DNA of 64,000 nucleotides from Shewanella sp. Choline-02u-19 (GTDB lineage Bacteria > Pseudomonadota > Gammaproteobacteria > Enterobacterales > Shewanellaceae): assembly GCF_002836205.1 (NCBI RefSeq), contig NZ_PJBE01000013.1, positions 124,001 through 188,000 on the forward strand, written 5' to 3'. Within the stretch, counting starts at the first letter, position 1. Every line of letters starts with the position of its first letter. The notes under the pieces were generated by a model that was not told where the DNA came from, did no database searches, and saw only the letters and a program-made list of their open reading frames with translations. Shown here piece by piece: positions 9,112 to 18,295 of this stretch. A program made the position numbers and the translations under genes.

Positions 9112-9930
9112 ATGGCGATAGTAGAGATGAATTCCAGCCCCGAACAGCAGCCTAAAATGAGCCCTTTAATCGACAGCCATGCGCATTTAGACTTTGCTGA
9201 GTTTGATCATGATAGAGCTGAGCTGTTTGAAAAGATGAAGGCACAAGGGATCACTCAAGTCGTGATCCCGGGGGTTTCAGAAGACAAATGGCTTAACCAA
9301 CTTCACATTGCTAGCACCTATAATTGCGCTTTTGCTTTAGGGGTGCACCCATGGTTTTGTGATTCAATGACAGAGCAAACGTTACTTAATCTCAGACAGT
9401 TACTGTTGAGTCTGCATCAACAGCGAAAACTTGTTGCAATTGGCGAGTGTGGTTTAGATAAGTTACATAAAAGTAATTTCACTACGCAATTGTCAGTGTT
9501 CAGAGCGCACATTTTACTGGCTCAAGAATTCGATCTACCTCTCATTATTCACTGTGTTAAAAGCCATGAAGAGATGCTAGGTCTACTGAAAAGCGCAAAA
9601 AATGCTAAAAAAGGAGTGATCCATGGCTTTTACGGCGGGCCAGAGCTTGCTTTGCGTTATGTTAATTTAGGTTACAAATTAGGGATAGGTGGTTTGCTAT
9701 TAAATGATAGCGCTAAAAAACTCCAACAAACGGTAGCACAATTGCCCCTCAGTGCATTTGTATTAGAAACAGATTCTCCTGCTATGAGCCCTATAAGTAG
9801 CGAGAATGATCGAAATACTCCGTTGATTTTGCCTTTATTACTCAAAAAAATAGCAAGTTTACAAAAGAAAACGAATGTTCTTATATCAGAACAGTTGTAT
9901 TTTAATGCAACGCAACTCTTTGACCTTTAG
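9112..9930 (+). CDS. TatD-family metal-dependent hydrolase (YjjV-like)
   Basis: A 272-residue TIM-barrel hydrolase of the TatD family, whose members are metal-dependent DNases. The metal ligands are visible: HAH in DSHAHLDF near residue 24, Glu in IGECGLD near 109, His in LIIHC near 146, HGF near 173, and Asp in LETDSPA near 222. Features such as LGYKLGIGG resemble E. coli YjjV more than TatD proper. It follows prfC, a common order in Shewanella. The assigned start has GGGAG about 12 bases upstream; the conserved part begins near residue 20, so a later start is possible. Confidence 0.87.
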   Translation: MAIVEMNSSPEQQPKMSPLIDSHAHLDFAEFDHDRAELFEKMKAQGITQVVIPGVSEDKWLNQLHIASTYNCAFALGVHPWFCDSMTEQTLLNLRQLLLSLHQQRKLVAIGECGLDKLHKSNFTTQLSVFRAHILLAQEFDLPLIIHCVKSHEEMLGLLKSAKNAKKGVIHGFYGGPELALRYVNLGYKLGIGGLLLNDSAKKLQQTVAQLPLSAFVLETDSPAMSPISSENDRNTPLILPLLLKKIASLQKKTNVLISEQLYFNATQLFDL

Positions 9931-10037
9931 TTTTTTTTGATTAAACAGATGTAACTCGCATCAGAATAACCAACGAAATCATTGAAATAAAACTTCAAAA
10001 ATTTGATCAATACGACGCTTTTAGGCTTCCGCTCGGG

Positions 10038-10043
10038 TATAAT
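10038..10043 (+). promoter_or_regulatory. Probable -10 element for nupC
   Basis: A perfect TATAAT lies 65 bases upstream of the nupC ATG. The -35 position (ACGCTT at 10015-10020) is poor, which would suit an activator-dependent promoter, though no clear CRP site was seen in the 177-base gap. Confidence 0.45.
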
Positions 10044-10107
10044 CGACCGCGGAAAAAGGTTGGTTAACAACATAATTAAAAAGTATTAACATATAGGGTG
10101 ATGGTTA

Positions 10108-11382
10108 ATGGATATTTTAATGAGTTTAGTAGGGGTGGTCACCTTACTTGCGATCGCTTTCGGGCTTTCAAATAATAAAAAAGCAATTAACAAACGTACC
10201 GTTTTTGGTGCATTAGCAATTCAGGCCATTTTTGGTGGTTTCGTATTGTATGTACCAGTTGGGCAAGAAGTGCTTGGCGGTGTTTCAATGGGTGTTGCCA
10301 ATGTTATTGGTTATTCTCAAGCTGGTATCGACTTCCTATTTGGTGGTCTAGGTACTGACGCTATGTTCGCAAACGGTGTTGGCTTCGTCTTCGCTATCCG
10401 CGTTCTACCCGTTATTATCTTCTTCTCTTCTTTGATTGCTGTACTTTATTACCTTGGCATCATGCAGATGGTTATTAAGTTCATCGGTGGTGGTCTACAG
10501 AAGGCACTAGGTACAAGCCGTACAGAATCTATGGCTGCTACTGCAAACATCTTCGTTGGTCAAACAGAAGCGCCGCTTGTTGTACGTCCTTTCATTGCGA
10601 CTATGACGAACTCTGAGCTATTCGCAATCATGGTTGGTGGTTTAGCATCAATCGCGGGTGCGGTACTTGCTGGTTATGCAGGTATGGGCGTTAAAATAGA
10701 ATACTTGGTTGCTGCCTCTTTCATGGCTGCTCCTGGTGGTCTTATGATGGCTAAGCTTATCCATCCAGAGACTGAAGCAACTAAAAACGACATGGACGAT
10801 CTGCCTGAAGACACTGATAAGCCAGCTAACGTCATCGACGCTGCTGCTGCCGGTGCTGCTTCTGGTATGCATTTAGCACTAAACGTTGGTGCAATGCTTC
10901 TTGCTTTCGTTGGTCTTATCGCGATGCTTAACGGTTTGTTAGGTGGTCTTGGTGGATTAGTTGGTTTTGAGAACTTAACTCTAGAGCTTATCTTAGGTTA
11001 CTTGTTCATGCCTCTAGCATTCCTTATCGGTGTGCCTTGGAATGAAGCAATGGTTGCAGGTTCTTTCATTGGTCAGAAGATCATTGTTAACGAATTCGTC
11101 GCTTACCTAAACTTCGCACCTTACCTAAAAGATATTGCTGATGGCGGTATGGTAGTTGCTGAAACTGGTCTTGCTATGACTGATAGAACTAAAGCTATCA
11201 TCTCATTCGCACTCTGTGGATTTGCTAACTTATCTTCAATCGCAATTCTACTTGGTGGTCTAGGCGCTATGGCTCCAAGCCGTCGTCATGACCTTGCTAA
11301 GTTAGGTGTTCGTGCCGTTATAGCTGCGTCGCTAGCGAACCTAATGAGTGCCACAATTGCGGGTCTTTTCTTAGCATTGTAA
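10108..11382 (+). CDS. nupC: Concentrative nucleoside transporter, NupC family
   Basis: A 424-residue polytopic inner-membrane protein that imports nucleosides with H+ or Na+. CNT-family signatures include the N-terminal hydrophobic helices, GQTEAPLVVRPFI near residues 150-162, the central NVGAMLLAF helix, and GVPWNEAMVAG and CGFANLSSIAI near the C-terminus. Together with the downstream Tsx-like porin and deo genes it makes a complete uptake-and-use route for nucleosides. A ribosome site AGGGTGATGG precedes the start. The paralogue (NupC, NupX or similar) and its exact specificity cannot be told from sequence. Confidence 0.92.
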   Translation: MDILMSLVGVVTLLAIAFGLSNNKKAINKRTVFGALAIQAIFGGFVLYVPVGQEVLGGVSMGVANVIGYSQAGIDFLFGGLGTDAMFANGVGFVFAIRVLPVIIFFSSLIAVLYYLGIMQMVIKFIGGGLQKALGTSRTESMAATANIFVGQTEAPLVVRPFIATMTNSELFAIMVGGLASIAGAVLAGYAGMGVKIEYLVAASFMAAPGGLMMAKLIHPETEATKNDMDDLPEDTDKPANVIDAAAAGAASGMHLALNVGAMLLAFVGLIAMLNGLLGGLGGLVGFENLTLELILGYLFMPLAFLIGVPWNEAMVAGSFIGQKIIVNEFVAYLNFAPYLKDIADGGMVVAETGLAMTDRTKAIISFALCGFANLSSIAILLGGLGAMAPSRRHDLAKLGVRAVIAASLANLMSATIAGLFLAL

Positions 11383-11724
11383 GCACTTTGAGATTGGGTA
11401 GGCAATCGTCGCCCAATCTAGGCTCTGCTCTTGTTGAGCAGAGCCACTATTAAGTCAATCGTTTTCCAATTAAGAATTTTTTACGAAATGATCAATAACT
11501 AAGGTTAGGGTTCCTTTCGGCATAAAAACGACAATAACAATGATATGGCAGCTTAATCTGTCGATAAATCATGACTTTGTTCGAATGTTAAAACTTAGTG
11601 TTCGCATTTTTACATAAATACTGTTGAAGTTTGGCATAAATTAAGTAAAATGCGACGCCATAAAAAAGAAACGCTGACTCTTCATAAAGTAGAGCGGTAA
11701 AACCATAAATAAATGGGGTTGATG
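11383..11724 (+). promoter_or_regulatory. Intergenic region nupC to tsx-like gene
   Basis: 342 bases without a gene. A hairpin GGCTCTGCTC/GAGCAGAGCC (11421-11445) follows nupC but has no T run, so it may protect the 3' end rather than terminate. The rest is AT-rich and must hold the promoter of the porin gene. I saw no convincing CRP or CytR site here. Confidence 0.4.
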
Positions 11725-12570
11725 ATGAAAAACGTTAAAACTATAGCACTAGCTACAGCACTCGCAGCAACAGCAGCAATGTCTGCACCAACATTCGCAG
11801 CAGATCGCGGCGATGATATCCGTTCTGGCGATTACAGCTGGATGCAGTTCAACGCAATGTATGCGTTCAACGAGCTTCCACGTTCTGACGCTGATGACGG
11901 CGGACATGACTATCTAGAAATGGAATTCGGCGGCCGCGCTGGTGTTGTTGACCTATACGGTTATGTCGATGTTTTCAACCTTGCAACTGGTGATTCTGGC
12001 GATAAAGCTACAGGCACTGGCAAAAGCAAGATGTTCATGAAGTTCGCTCCTCGTTTCTCTATCGATGCGATGACTGGTTGGGATCTTTCTGCTGGTCCTA
12101 TCCAAGAAGTTTACATCTCAACTCTATTCAACTGGGGTGGCGGTGTTATCGGCGAAGATGTTAACTCATCTTTCTGGGGTATCGGTGCTGACGTAATGGT
12201 TCCATGGTTAGGTAAAACTGGCATGAACGTATACGCTTTCTACGACATGAATGCTAAAGAGTGGAACGGTTATCAGTTCTCTATGAACTGGTTCAAGCCT
12301 TTCATGAACTTCGACAATGGTAGCTTTGTGTCTTTCCAAGGTTATGTTGATTACCAGTTTGGTGCTGACTCAAATTCAACTGCTTTCGTACCTACTACAT
12401 CTAGTGGTGGTGCTGCATACTTCGGTGTGCATTGGCATTCAGACAACTATGCTCTTGGTTATGGTCTAAAAGCATACCAAGATGTTTACCTAGTTGAAGA
12501 TGGTGTTGGCGCACTAGATCTAGAAGCAACTGGTTTCGCACATTATCTAACGGCTACTTACAAGTTCTAA
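11725..12570 (+). CDS. Tsx-like nucleoside-specific outer-membrane channel
   Basis: A predicted outer-membrane beta-barrel of the nucleoside-specific channel family (Tsx/OmpK). A clear signal peptide (MKNVKTIALATALAATAAMS, cleavage probably after TFA) precedes a mature protein rich in aromatic beta-strand sequence. It ends in the OMP signature ATYKF with C-terminal Phe. I chose ATG 11725 because GGGG at 11715-11718 gives normal spacing; ATGs at 11713 and 11722 are in frame. Lying between nupC and deoC, it should carry nucleosides across the outer membrane. High codon regularity suggests strong expression. Confidence 0.85.
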   Translation: MKNVKTIALATALAATAAMSAPTFAADRGDDIRSGDYSWMQFNAMYAFNELPRSDADDGGHDYLEMEFGGRAGVVDLYGYVDVFNLATGDSGDKATGTGKSKMFMKFAPRFSIDAMTGWDLSAGPIQEVYISTLFNWGGGVIGEDVNSSFWGIGADVMVPWLGKTGMNVYAFYDMNAKEWNGYQFSMNWFKPFMNFDNGSFVSFQGYVDYQFGADSNSTAFVPTTSSGGAAYFGVHWHSDNYALGYGLKAYQDVYLVEDGVGALDLEATGFAHYLTATYKF

Positions 12571-12862
12571 GCAATCGCTTAAAACATAGTTAAGTATATG
12601 TCAGAGCCGCGTAGTTTCGCGGCTCTAACTAACGTTTACACACTGTAACGTTGACGATTAAATTTATAATACAACTTTTGCTGAATTGATAAGGTAAACG
12701 TCTTAATTTTTACTTAAGCATGAACTATATTTAATGAACTTGTTTAGGTAAGTATTAATTGAAAGTGATATAAGATTTATTACGCGCTAAAAGGGACTTT
12801 TCGCGGAAAGGCAGACATAAGCAGTACCAATCTCCCTTCCCGGTCTTCATGGATTCAAGTCG

Positions 12863-12876
12863 TGACACTAGTGTCA
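12863..12876. promoter_or_regulatory. Perfect 14-bp palindrome, candidate operator
   Basis: TGACACTAGTGTCA is self-complementary over all 14 bases and lies 212 bases upstream of the deoC start. It does not match the E. coli DeoR operator, and spacing rules out a CRP site. It could bind a local repressor of the deo genes; this is inference from symmetry and position only. Confidence 0.4.
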
Positions 12877-12881
12877 AGATT

Positions 12882-12904
12882 ATTGCAGCTCAAGACGTTG
12901 CAAT
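12882..12904. promoter_or_regulatory. CytR-like inverted half-sites
   Basis: ATTGCAGC (12882-12889) and GTTGCAAT (12897-12904) form an inverted pair with one mismatch and a 7-base spacer. CytR of enterobacteria recognises GTTGCATT-type octamers in either orientation and controls deo, nupC and tsx. The match is suggestive, not decisive. Confidence 0.4.
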
Positions 12905-13087
12905 GTTGGATACCTGAATATTGACCTTAAGTTGAATATGGTTCACCACTATTCATCATTTAAGGTCTGGCAATGCTCGAAGGCCCGGCCCATAAAAATA
13001 ATCAAAAAAAAAGCCACTTCTAAGCACAGCCTTACGACAAATTTCTATCAAAAATTTTACTATTTGAATATGTCTCGGAGAGCTATT

Positions 13088-13861
13088 ATGAGCGACTTAA
13101 AAAAAGCAGCACAACAAGCCATTAGTTTAATGGATCTAACCACGCTTAATGATGATGATACTGATCAAAAGGTCATTGAGCTTTGTCATAAAGCAAAGAC
13201 ACCAGCTGGTGATACCGCTGCCATCTGTATTTTTCCTCGCTTCATTCCTATTGCTCGTAAAACGCTGAATGAAATTGGTGGCGACGACATTAAGATTGCA
13301 ACTGTGACAAACTTCCCACACGGTAATGATGATATTGCTATCGCAGTATTGGAAACCCGTGCTGCAGTCGCTTACGGCGCAGACGAAGTTGATGTTGTTT
13401 TCCCATACCGCGCCCTAATGGCAGGTAATGAGACCGTCGGATTTGAACTCGTTAAAGCATGTAAAGAAGCTTGTGGCGACGATGCAATCTTAAAAGTCAT
13501 CATCGAGTCTGGTGTATTACAAGATCCTGCGCTAATCCGCAAAGCTTCTGAACTCGCTATCGACGCTGGTGCTGATTTCATTAAGACCTCTACGGGTAAA
13601 GTTGCTGTTAACGCAACTCTTGAAGCCGCAGAGATCATGATGACAGTGATCAGCGAAAAGAATACTAAGGTTGGCTTTAAGCCTGCTGGTGGCGTAAAAG
13701 ATGCTGCAGCTGCTGCAGAGTTTTTAGGTGTTGCTGCACGTCTTCTTGGTGATGACTGGGCTACTTCAGCTACATTCCGATTTGGCGCTTCTAGCTTACT
13801 GACTAACCTACTGCATACGCTTGAGTTAGGTGATGTAGCCAAAGGACCACAAGGTTACTAA
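13088..13861 (+). CDS. deoC: Deoxyribose-phosphate aldolase
   Basis: DeoC splits 2-deoxyribose-5-phosphate into acetaldehyde and glyceraldehyde-3-phosphate, the last step of deoxynucleoside catabolism. The 257-residue protein shows the class I aldolase block DFIKTSTGK with Schiff-base Lys166, the proton-relay region EVDVVFPYRAL near 100-110 and GFKPAGGVK near 200. The start at 13088 has the ribosome site CGGAGAG 7-8 bases upstream and gives the family length. It is first in the run deoC-deoA-deoB-deoD; the 163-base gap to deoA may hold another promoter. Confidence 0.96.
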   Translation: MSDLKKAAQQAISLMDLTTLNDDDTDQKVIELCHKAKTPAGDTAAICIFPRFIPIARKTLNEIGGDDIKIATVTNFPHGNDDIAIAVLETRAAVAYGADEVDVVFPYRALMAGNETVGFELVKACKEACGDDAILKVIIESGVLQDPALIRKASELAIDAGADFIKTSTGKVAVNATLEAAEIMMTVISEKNTKVGFKPAGGVKDAAAAAEFLGVAARLLGDDWATSATFRFGASSLLTNLLHTLELGDVAKGPQGY

Positions 13862-14024
13862 TCTTTACTGATTAAGCTTGTTGTTAAGTGTGATCTAAAT
13901 CTAATTAGGTGTATCAAAAGTTCGTTAGTATGTAACTATATTACAGCTTTTGATTTCACTTTAGCAGGTTGTTAACTAAAAATACCATCAGATGGGAATT
14001 TAGTTACATTCTTGGAGGTAGTAC

Positions 14025-15356
14025 ATGTTTTTAGCTCAAGAAATTATTCGTAAAAAACGTAATGCTGAAGTCCTTTCAACAGAAGAGATCCAATTTTTTG
14101 TTAAAGGCATCACTAATAACACCGTTTCAGAAGGTCAAATAGCGGCGCTTGGCATGGCTGTTTACTTCAACGATATGAATATGGATGAGCGTATCGCGCT
14201 GACCACTTCAATGCGTGATTCTGGTACGGTTCTCGATTGGAAATCACTAGACCTTAATGGTCCTATTATCGATAAGCACTCAACTGGCGGTGTGGGGGAT
14301 GTCATTAGTTTGATGTTAGGCCCAATGGCGGCAGCTTGTGGTGGTTATGTACCGATGATTTCAGGTCGTGGACTGGGTCATACGGGTGGCACACTCGATA
14401 AGTTTGATGCTATTCCTGGCTACAACACCGAACCCGATAGTGCACTATTCCGCAAAGTCGTAAAAGAAGCGGGTGTAGCCATTATTGGTCAAACAGGCGA
14501 TCTTGTTCCTGCCGATAAACGCTTTTACTCTATTCGTGATAACACCGCTACCGTTGAATCTATCTCGCTTATTACAGCCTCTATCTTGTCTAAAAAGCTT
14601 GCTGCGGGTCTCGATGCTCTTGCTATGGACGTCAAAGTCGGTACTGGCGCCTTTATGCCAACGTATGAAGCCTCTGAAGAGCTAGCACGCAGTATTACTG
14701 CGGTAGCTAACGGCGCAGGCACTAAGACGACAGCACTACTAACTGACATGAACCAAGTATTGGCATCGTGTGCGGGTAACGCTGTAGAAGTCAAAGAAGC
14801 CGTCGACTTTATGACAGGTGCATACCGCAACCCACGTCTTTACGAAGTCACTATGGGCCTTTGTGCTGAAATGCTGATCCTTGGTGGTATTGCAAGTAAT
14901 GAAGCTGAAGCTCGCGCTAAACTTAACCAAGTATTGGATAACGGTAAAGCAGCGGAAATATTTGGCCGTATGGTATCGGGTCTTGGCGGACCAACAGACT
15001 TTGTAGAAAACTACGGTAAATACCTGCCAGATTCAAAGATTATTCGTCCTATTTATGCTGACCAAGTAGGTTTTGCTACGGGCATGGATACACGTGAACT
15101 CGGTCTTGCCGTTGTCACTTTAGGTGGCGGACGTCGCAAACCTGGTGACACGCTTGATTACAGCGTAGGACTTACTAAAGTGTGCGCACTTGGCGATGAA
15201 ATTAGCGCCGATAAGCCTATTGCATTTATACACGCTCAATCTGAAGACGCCTTTGCTGAAGCACAAGCTGCAGTGAAAAAAGCGATTCATATTGGCGATA
15301 CCAAGCCAGAGAAAACTCCTGAGATATATCGCTATATCCGTGAGTCAGATCTGTAA
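14025..15356 (+). CDS. deoA: Thymidine phosphorylase
   Basis: DeoA converts thymidine and phosphate to thymine and 2-deoxyribose-1-phosphate. The 443-residue protein has the pyrimidine phosphorylase fold: the N-terminal helical part (MFLAQEIIRKKRNAEVLS), the phosphate-binding glycine-rich KHSTGGVGD near residue 84, and the SGRGLGHTGGTLDKF signature near 118-132. The start has TTGGAGGTAG just upstream. The stop is 13 bases before deoB, so the two are cotranscribed. Confidence 0.97.
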   Translation: MFLAQEIIRKKRNAEVLSTEEIQFFVKGITNNTVSEGQIAALGMAVYFNDMNMDERIALTTSMRDSGTVLDWKSLDLNGPIIDKHSTGGVGDVISLMLGPMAAACGGYVPMISGRGLGHTGGTLDKFDAIPGYNTEPDSALFRKVVKEAGVAIIGQTGDLVPADKRFYSIRDNTATVESISLITASILSKKLAAGLDALAMDVKVGTGAFMPTYEASEELARSITAVANGAGTKTTALLTDMNQVLASCAGNAVEVKEAVDFMTGAYRNPRLYEVTMGLCAEMLILGGIASNEAEARAKLNQVLDNGKAAEIFGRMVSGLGGPTDFVENYGKYLPDSKIIRPIYADQVGFATGMDTRELGLAVVTLGGGRRKPGDTLDYSVGLTKVCALGDEISADKPIAFIHAQSEDAFAEAQAAVKKAIHIGDTKPEKTPEIYRYIRESDL

Positions 15357-15369
15357 CGGAGCACAGTTT

Positions 15370-16590
15370 ATGAAACGTACTATAATCATGATGCTAGATT
15401 CATTTGGCGTTGGTGCAGCAAAAGATGCTGAAGCATTTGGCGATGTCGGAGCAGATACTTTCGGGCATATTGCACAAGCATGCGCGGAAGGTAAAGCAAA
15501 TGAAGGTCGTGAAGGGCCACTAAAACTACCTAACTTGGCTCGTCTAGGCTTAGGTCATGCATCTAAAGAGAGCACGGGCGAGTTTCCGGCTGGATTTGGT
15601 GATGACGTTGAGATCATTGGGGCTTATGGCCACGCAGATGAATTAAGTTCAGGCAAAGATACCCCAAGTGGACATTGGGAAATGGCGGGTGTCCCTGTGT
15701 TGTATGAATGGGGCTACTTTAGCGATTTAAGCAACTCTTTTCCGCAGGAACTTACAGACAAAATTCTTGCGCGAGCAGGTTTGACTGAGTTTATGGGCAA
15801 CTGCCACTCTTCAGGTACTGTGATTTTAGAGCAGCTTGGTGAAGAGCATATGCGCACGGGTAAGCCAATTTTCTATACCTCTGCTGATTCGGTGTTCCAA
15901 ATTGCTTGTCATGAAGAAAGTTTTGGTCTTGAGAAGCTGTATGAGCTTTGTATCATTGCTCGTGAAGAACTTGCCGATTACAATATTGGCCGCGTTATTG
16001 CTCGTCCATTTGTAGGCACTGATGCAAGTAACTTTGAGCGTACTGGTAATCGTCGTGACTATGCGGTTAAGCCACCAGCACCGACAGTGTTGGATAAGCT
16101 AAAAGATGCCGGTGGCGAAGTGGTTAGTGTGGGTAAAATTGCTGACATTTATGCGCATTGTGGCATTACTAAAAAAGTAAAGGCTACAGGGCTTGAAGCA
16201 CTGTTTGACGCGACTTTAGAGCAAGTTAAACAAGCGGGTGACAATACGATTGTATTCACTAACTTTGTCGACTTTGACTCACATTTCGGCCATCGCCGTG
16301 ATGTTGCGGGCTACGCACGCAGCCTAGAGTATTTTGATTCACGTTTACCTGAAATTCTAGCCTTGCTAGATGAAGATGATTTCTTACTGCTAACTGCAGA
16401 TCACGGTTGTGATCCAACATGGCCTGGTAGTGATCATACTCGTGAAAGAGTACCTGTTCTTGCTTATGGCGCAGGTTTAGCACCTGGGTCGCTTGGACTA
16501 CGTAATAGTTTTGCTGATATGGGCCAATCAATTGCGAGTTACTTTAAGCTTGAACCAATGGAATATGGCGAATCTTTTATTCGTTCATAA
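15370..16590 (+). CDS. deoB: Phosphopentomutase
   Basis: DeoB interconverts (deoxy)ribose-1-phosphate and -5-phosphate, linking DeoA/DeoD to DeoC. It belongs to the alkaline-phosphatase superfamily and needs Mn2+. Visible signatures are MLDSFGVGA at residues 7-15 (metal Asp), SSGKDTPSGHWEM with the phosphorylated Thr near 90-102, and the C-terminal LLTADHGCDPT and SDHTRERVP metal-binding motifs. The start at 15370 follows ACGGAG at normal distance and gives 406 residues, close to the 407 of E. coli. The frame is open upstream within deoA but without a better start. Confidence 0.97.
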   Translation: MKRTIIMMLDSFGVGAAKDAEAFGDVGADTFGHIAQACAEGKANEGREGPLKLPNLARLGLGHASKESTGEFPAGFGDDVEIIGAYGHADELSSGKDTPSGHWEMAGVPVLYEWGYFSDLSNSFPQELTDKILARAGLTEFMGNCHSSGTVILEQLGEEHMRTGKPIFYTSADSVFQIACHEESFGLEKLYELCIIAREELADYNIGRVIARPFVGTDASNFERTGNRRDYAVKPPAPTVLDKLKDAGGEVVSVGKIADIYAHCGITKKVKATGLEALFDATLEQVKQAGDNTIVFTNFVDFDSHFGHRRDVAGYARSLEYFDSRLPEILALLDEDDFLLLTADHGCDPTWPGSDHTRERVPVLAYGAGLAPGSLGLRNSFADMGQSIASYFKLEPMEYGESFIRS

Positions 16591-16611
16591 ACGAACTAAA
16601 TTTTAAATTTG

Positions 16612-16630
16612 GCGGCTCACTTTGGGCCGC
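16612..16630 (+). other. Small GC hairpin between deoB and deoD
   Basis: GCGGC (16612-16616) can pair with GCCGC (16626-16630). There is no T run after it. It may act as a processing or stability element separating deoB and deoD in a shared transcript. Confidence 0.35.
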
Positions 16631-16689
16631 TCGCAAACATAGACTCAAGTATTAACGACAGTCTGAAAAATATAAATAGGGGTTTTCTG

Positions 16690-17400
16690 ATGGCTACACC
16701 ACACATTAATGCCGTAGACGGTGCATTTGGCGATACAGTTCTATTTCCTGGCGATCCATTACGCGCTAAATATATTGCTGAAACGTTTCTAGAAGACGTT
16801 GTGCAAGTTACTGATGTTCGTAACATGCTAGGCTTTACTGGTACTTATAAAGGTACTCGCATTTCAGTGATGGGTTCAGGTATGGGTATCCCATCTTGTT
16901 CAATCTATGCAACTGAACTTATTAGAGATTACGGTGTTAAAAACCTAATCCGTGTTGGTACTTGTGGTGCTGTTAGCACTGACGTAAAAGTACGTGACGT
17001 GTTAATCGGAATGGGAGCTTGTACCGATTCTCAAGTGAACCGTCTACGTTTTAAAGGTCAAGACTTTGCCGCTATCGCTGATTACAGCCTACTTAGCGCC
17101 GTGGTTAAAGCTGCTGAAGCTAAAGGTACTAAATTCCGCGTTGGTAACATTTTTTCTGCTGATCTTTTCTATACGCCAGATCCAGAAATGTTCGATGTTA
17201 TGGAAAAGATGAACATCTTGGGTGTCGAAATGGAAGCTGCTGGTCTTTACGGTGTAGCTGCTGAGTTCGGTGCTAAAGCGTTGTGCGTTTGTACTGTATC
17301 TGATCATATCCGTACCGGTGAAAAGACCTCTTCTGAAGAGCGTCAAACTACTTTCAACGAAATGATTGAAATGACACTTGAAGCTGCAATCACGCTTTAA
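16690..17400 (+). CDS. deoD: Purine nucleoside phosphorylase DeoD-type
   Basis: DeoD phosphorolyses purine (deoxy)nucleosides to free base and (deoxy)ribose-1-phosphate; it forms hexamers. The 236-residue protein has the N-terminal ATPHINA, the phosphate-binding LFPGDPLRAKYIA near residues 18-30, the signature GSGMGIPSCSIYATEL near 63-78, and EMEAAGLYGVAA plus CTVSDHI in the C-terminal half, with the purine-binding Asp. ATG 16690 follows AGGGG and matches family length. The frame is open upstream without similarity. It closes the deo run. Confidence 0.97.
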   Translation: MATPHINAVDGAFGDTVLFPGDPLRAKYIAETFLEDVVQVTDVRNMLGFTGTYKGTRISVMGSGMGIPSCSIYATELIRDYGVKNLIRVGTCGAVSTDVKVRDVLIGMGACTDSQVNRLRFKGQDFAAIADYSLLSAVVKAAEAKGTKFRVGNIFSADLFYTPDPEMFDVMEKMNILGVEMEAAGLYGVAAEFGAKALCVCTVSDHIRTGEKTSSEERQTTFNEMIEMTLEAAITL

Positions 17401-17450
17401 TTTGTGATGCTGTAACGTGAATAGATTGGTTTGACTAATCTATTAGTCAT

Positions 17451-17480
17451 AAAAAACGGACATATTAATGTCCGTTTTTT
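17451..17480. terminator. Bidirectional terminator between deoD and ytjB
   Basis: AAAAAACGGACAT and ATGTCCGTTTTTT pair around TATT. T runs exist on both strands and the flanking genes converge, so it probably serves both. Confidence 0.9.
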
Positions 17481-17509
17481 GTATCTATAGTTCACTGACT
17501 ATCAGGGCT

Positions 17510-18217
17510 CTATTCCTTTTTTTGTTCGCTTGCTGCTGACGTTGACGTTTCATTATCTTGGTTATCTGCTTCTAGCTGTCTATGTTTAGCATTTCGTTGA
17601 CTGAGTAACTGCCGCAGTTTTACTTTCGCTTTACGTCTATCAAAATCAGCACGTTTGAACGACAGTGCTCGTGATAGCAACATGCCTATGAGCCCAGCAA
17701 TGATAAGCATCATCTGCTGTTGTTCCATGTTGATTTGATGCGCTTCTTTAATTTCGTTAAAAAAGTACTTTGGTTCTAGTCTCACTTCCACATATCCCAA
17801 GTTTTGACCGTCCTGAGACACGGACTCCACATACGGTGGATATTGCTCAAGCAGCAGTGCCATCTCCTCTGAATCAGCTTCGTAGTCTTCTTGGGTCACG
17901 CTTTGTGCGAAGGACAGCCTTACGCCATCTTCGCTAAAAATACTGGCAGACATCACTTTAGGGTCAAGTACTAAGGCGGTTGCCAGCCACTGCAGCTGTT
18001 CATCATTCTCTAATTGAAGTGCAGGGGCCGCGCCGTAGGCTGTTTGCTGCACTAATAATCTTGCCATCTTTTCGGTTTGGGACTTTAGAAGCTGTTGCCC
18101 TTGTAGTAGGCTAGTTTCCCACAGCTGATCCAGACCAATGAATAATGCGATAGCGACAAGGATCTGTAATATCCTGCTTATTCTATGGCTCTTTTTTAGG
18201 CCTTTTAAATAAAACAC
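17510..18217 (-). CDS. YtjB/AhpA-family membrane protein
   Basis: A 235-residue inner-membrane protein of the family that includes E. coli YtjB (formerly Smp), which is likewise divergent from serB. There is a transmembrane helix near residues 14-31, a periplasmic region of about 120 residues with KMARLLVQQTAYGAAPAL near 50-67 and GYVEVRL near 130, a second helix near 165-185, and a charged cytoplasmic tail ending in EQKKE. The biochemical role is not established. The start is 78 bases from serB on the other strand. Called by topology, motifs and neighbour. Confidence 0.8.
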   Translation of the reverse strand: MFYLKGLKKSHRISRILQILVAIALFIGLDQLWETSLLQGQQLLKSQTEKMARLLVQQTAYGAAPALQLENDEQLQWLATALVLDPKVMSASIFSEDGVRLSFAQSVTQEDYEADSEEMALLLEQYPPYVESVSQDGQNLGYVEVRLEPKYFFNEIKEAHQINMEQQQMMLIIAGLIGMLLSRALSFKRADFDRRKAKVKLRQLLSQRNAKHRQLEADNQDNETSTSAASEQKKE

Positions 18218-18295
18218 TGAAACCCTTAATTTATAGTGTACTCACTTAATCATAATTGATTATGTCGGTACTCGGTAGTTGGAGAATCATAACTA

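Larger units (their letters stand above)
12571..13087 (+). promoter_or_regulatory. Long deo leader/regulatory region
   Basis: 517 bases without a convincing gene. It holds a GC hairpin at 12603-12626 (AGAGCCGCG/CGCGGCTCT, end of the porin transcript, weak T tail), a hairpin at 12783-12805, a perfect 14-bp palindrome TGACACTAGTGTCA at 12863-12876, and a CytR-like inverted pair at 12882-12904. The frame ahead of deoC is open back to 12932, but those residues do not resemble DeoC and the SD-supported start is at 13088. Confidence 0.5.

Noticed and set aside
12932..13087. Extension of deoC upstream to 12932
   Set aside because: The added 52 residues have no DeoC similarity, and a good ribosome site sits just before ATG 13088.
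13372..13842. Long open frame on the strand opposite deoC (156 codons)
   Set aside because: It lies wholly within deoC, has serine/alanine-rich composition typical of antisense frames, no ribosome site and no recognisable motif.
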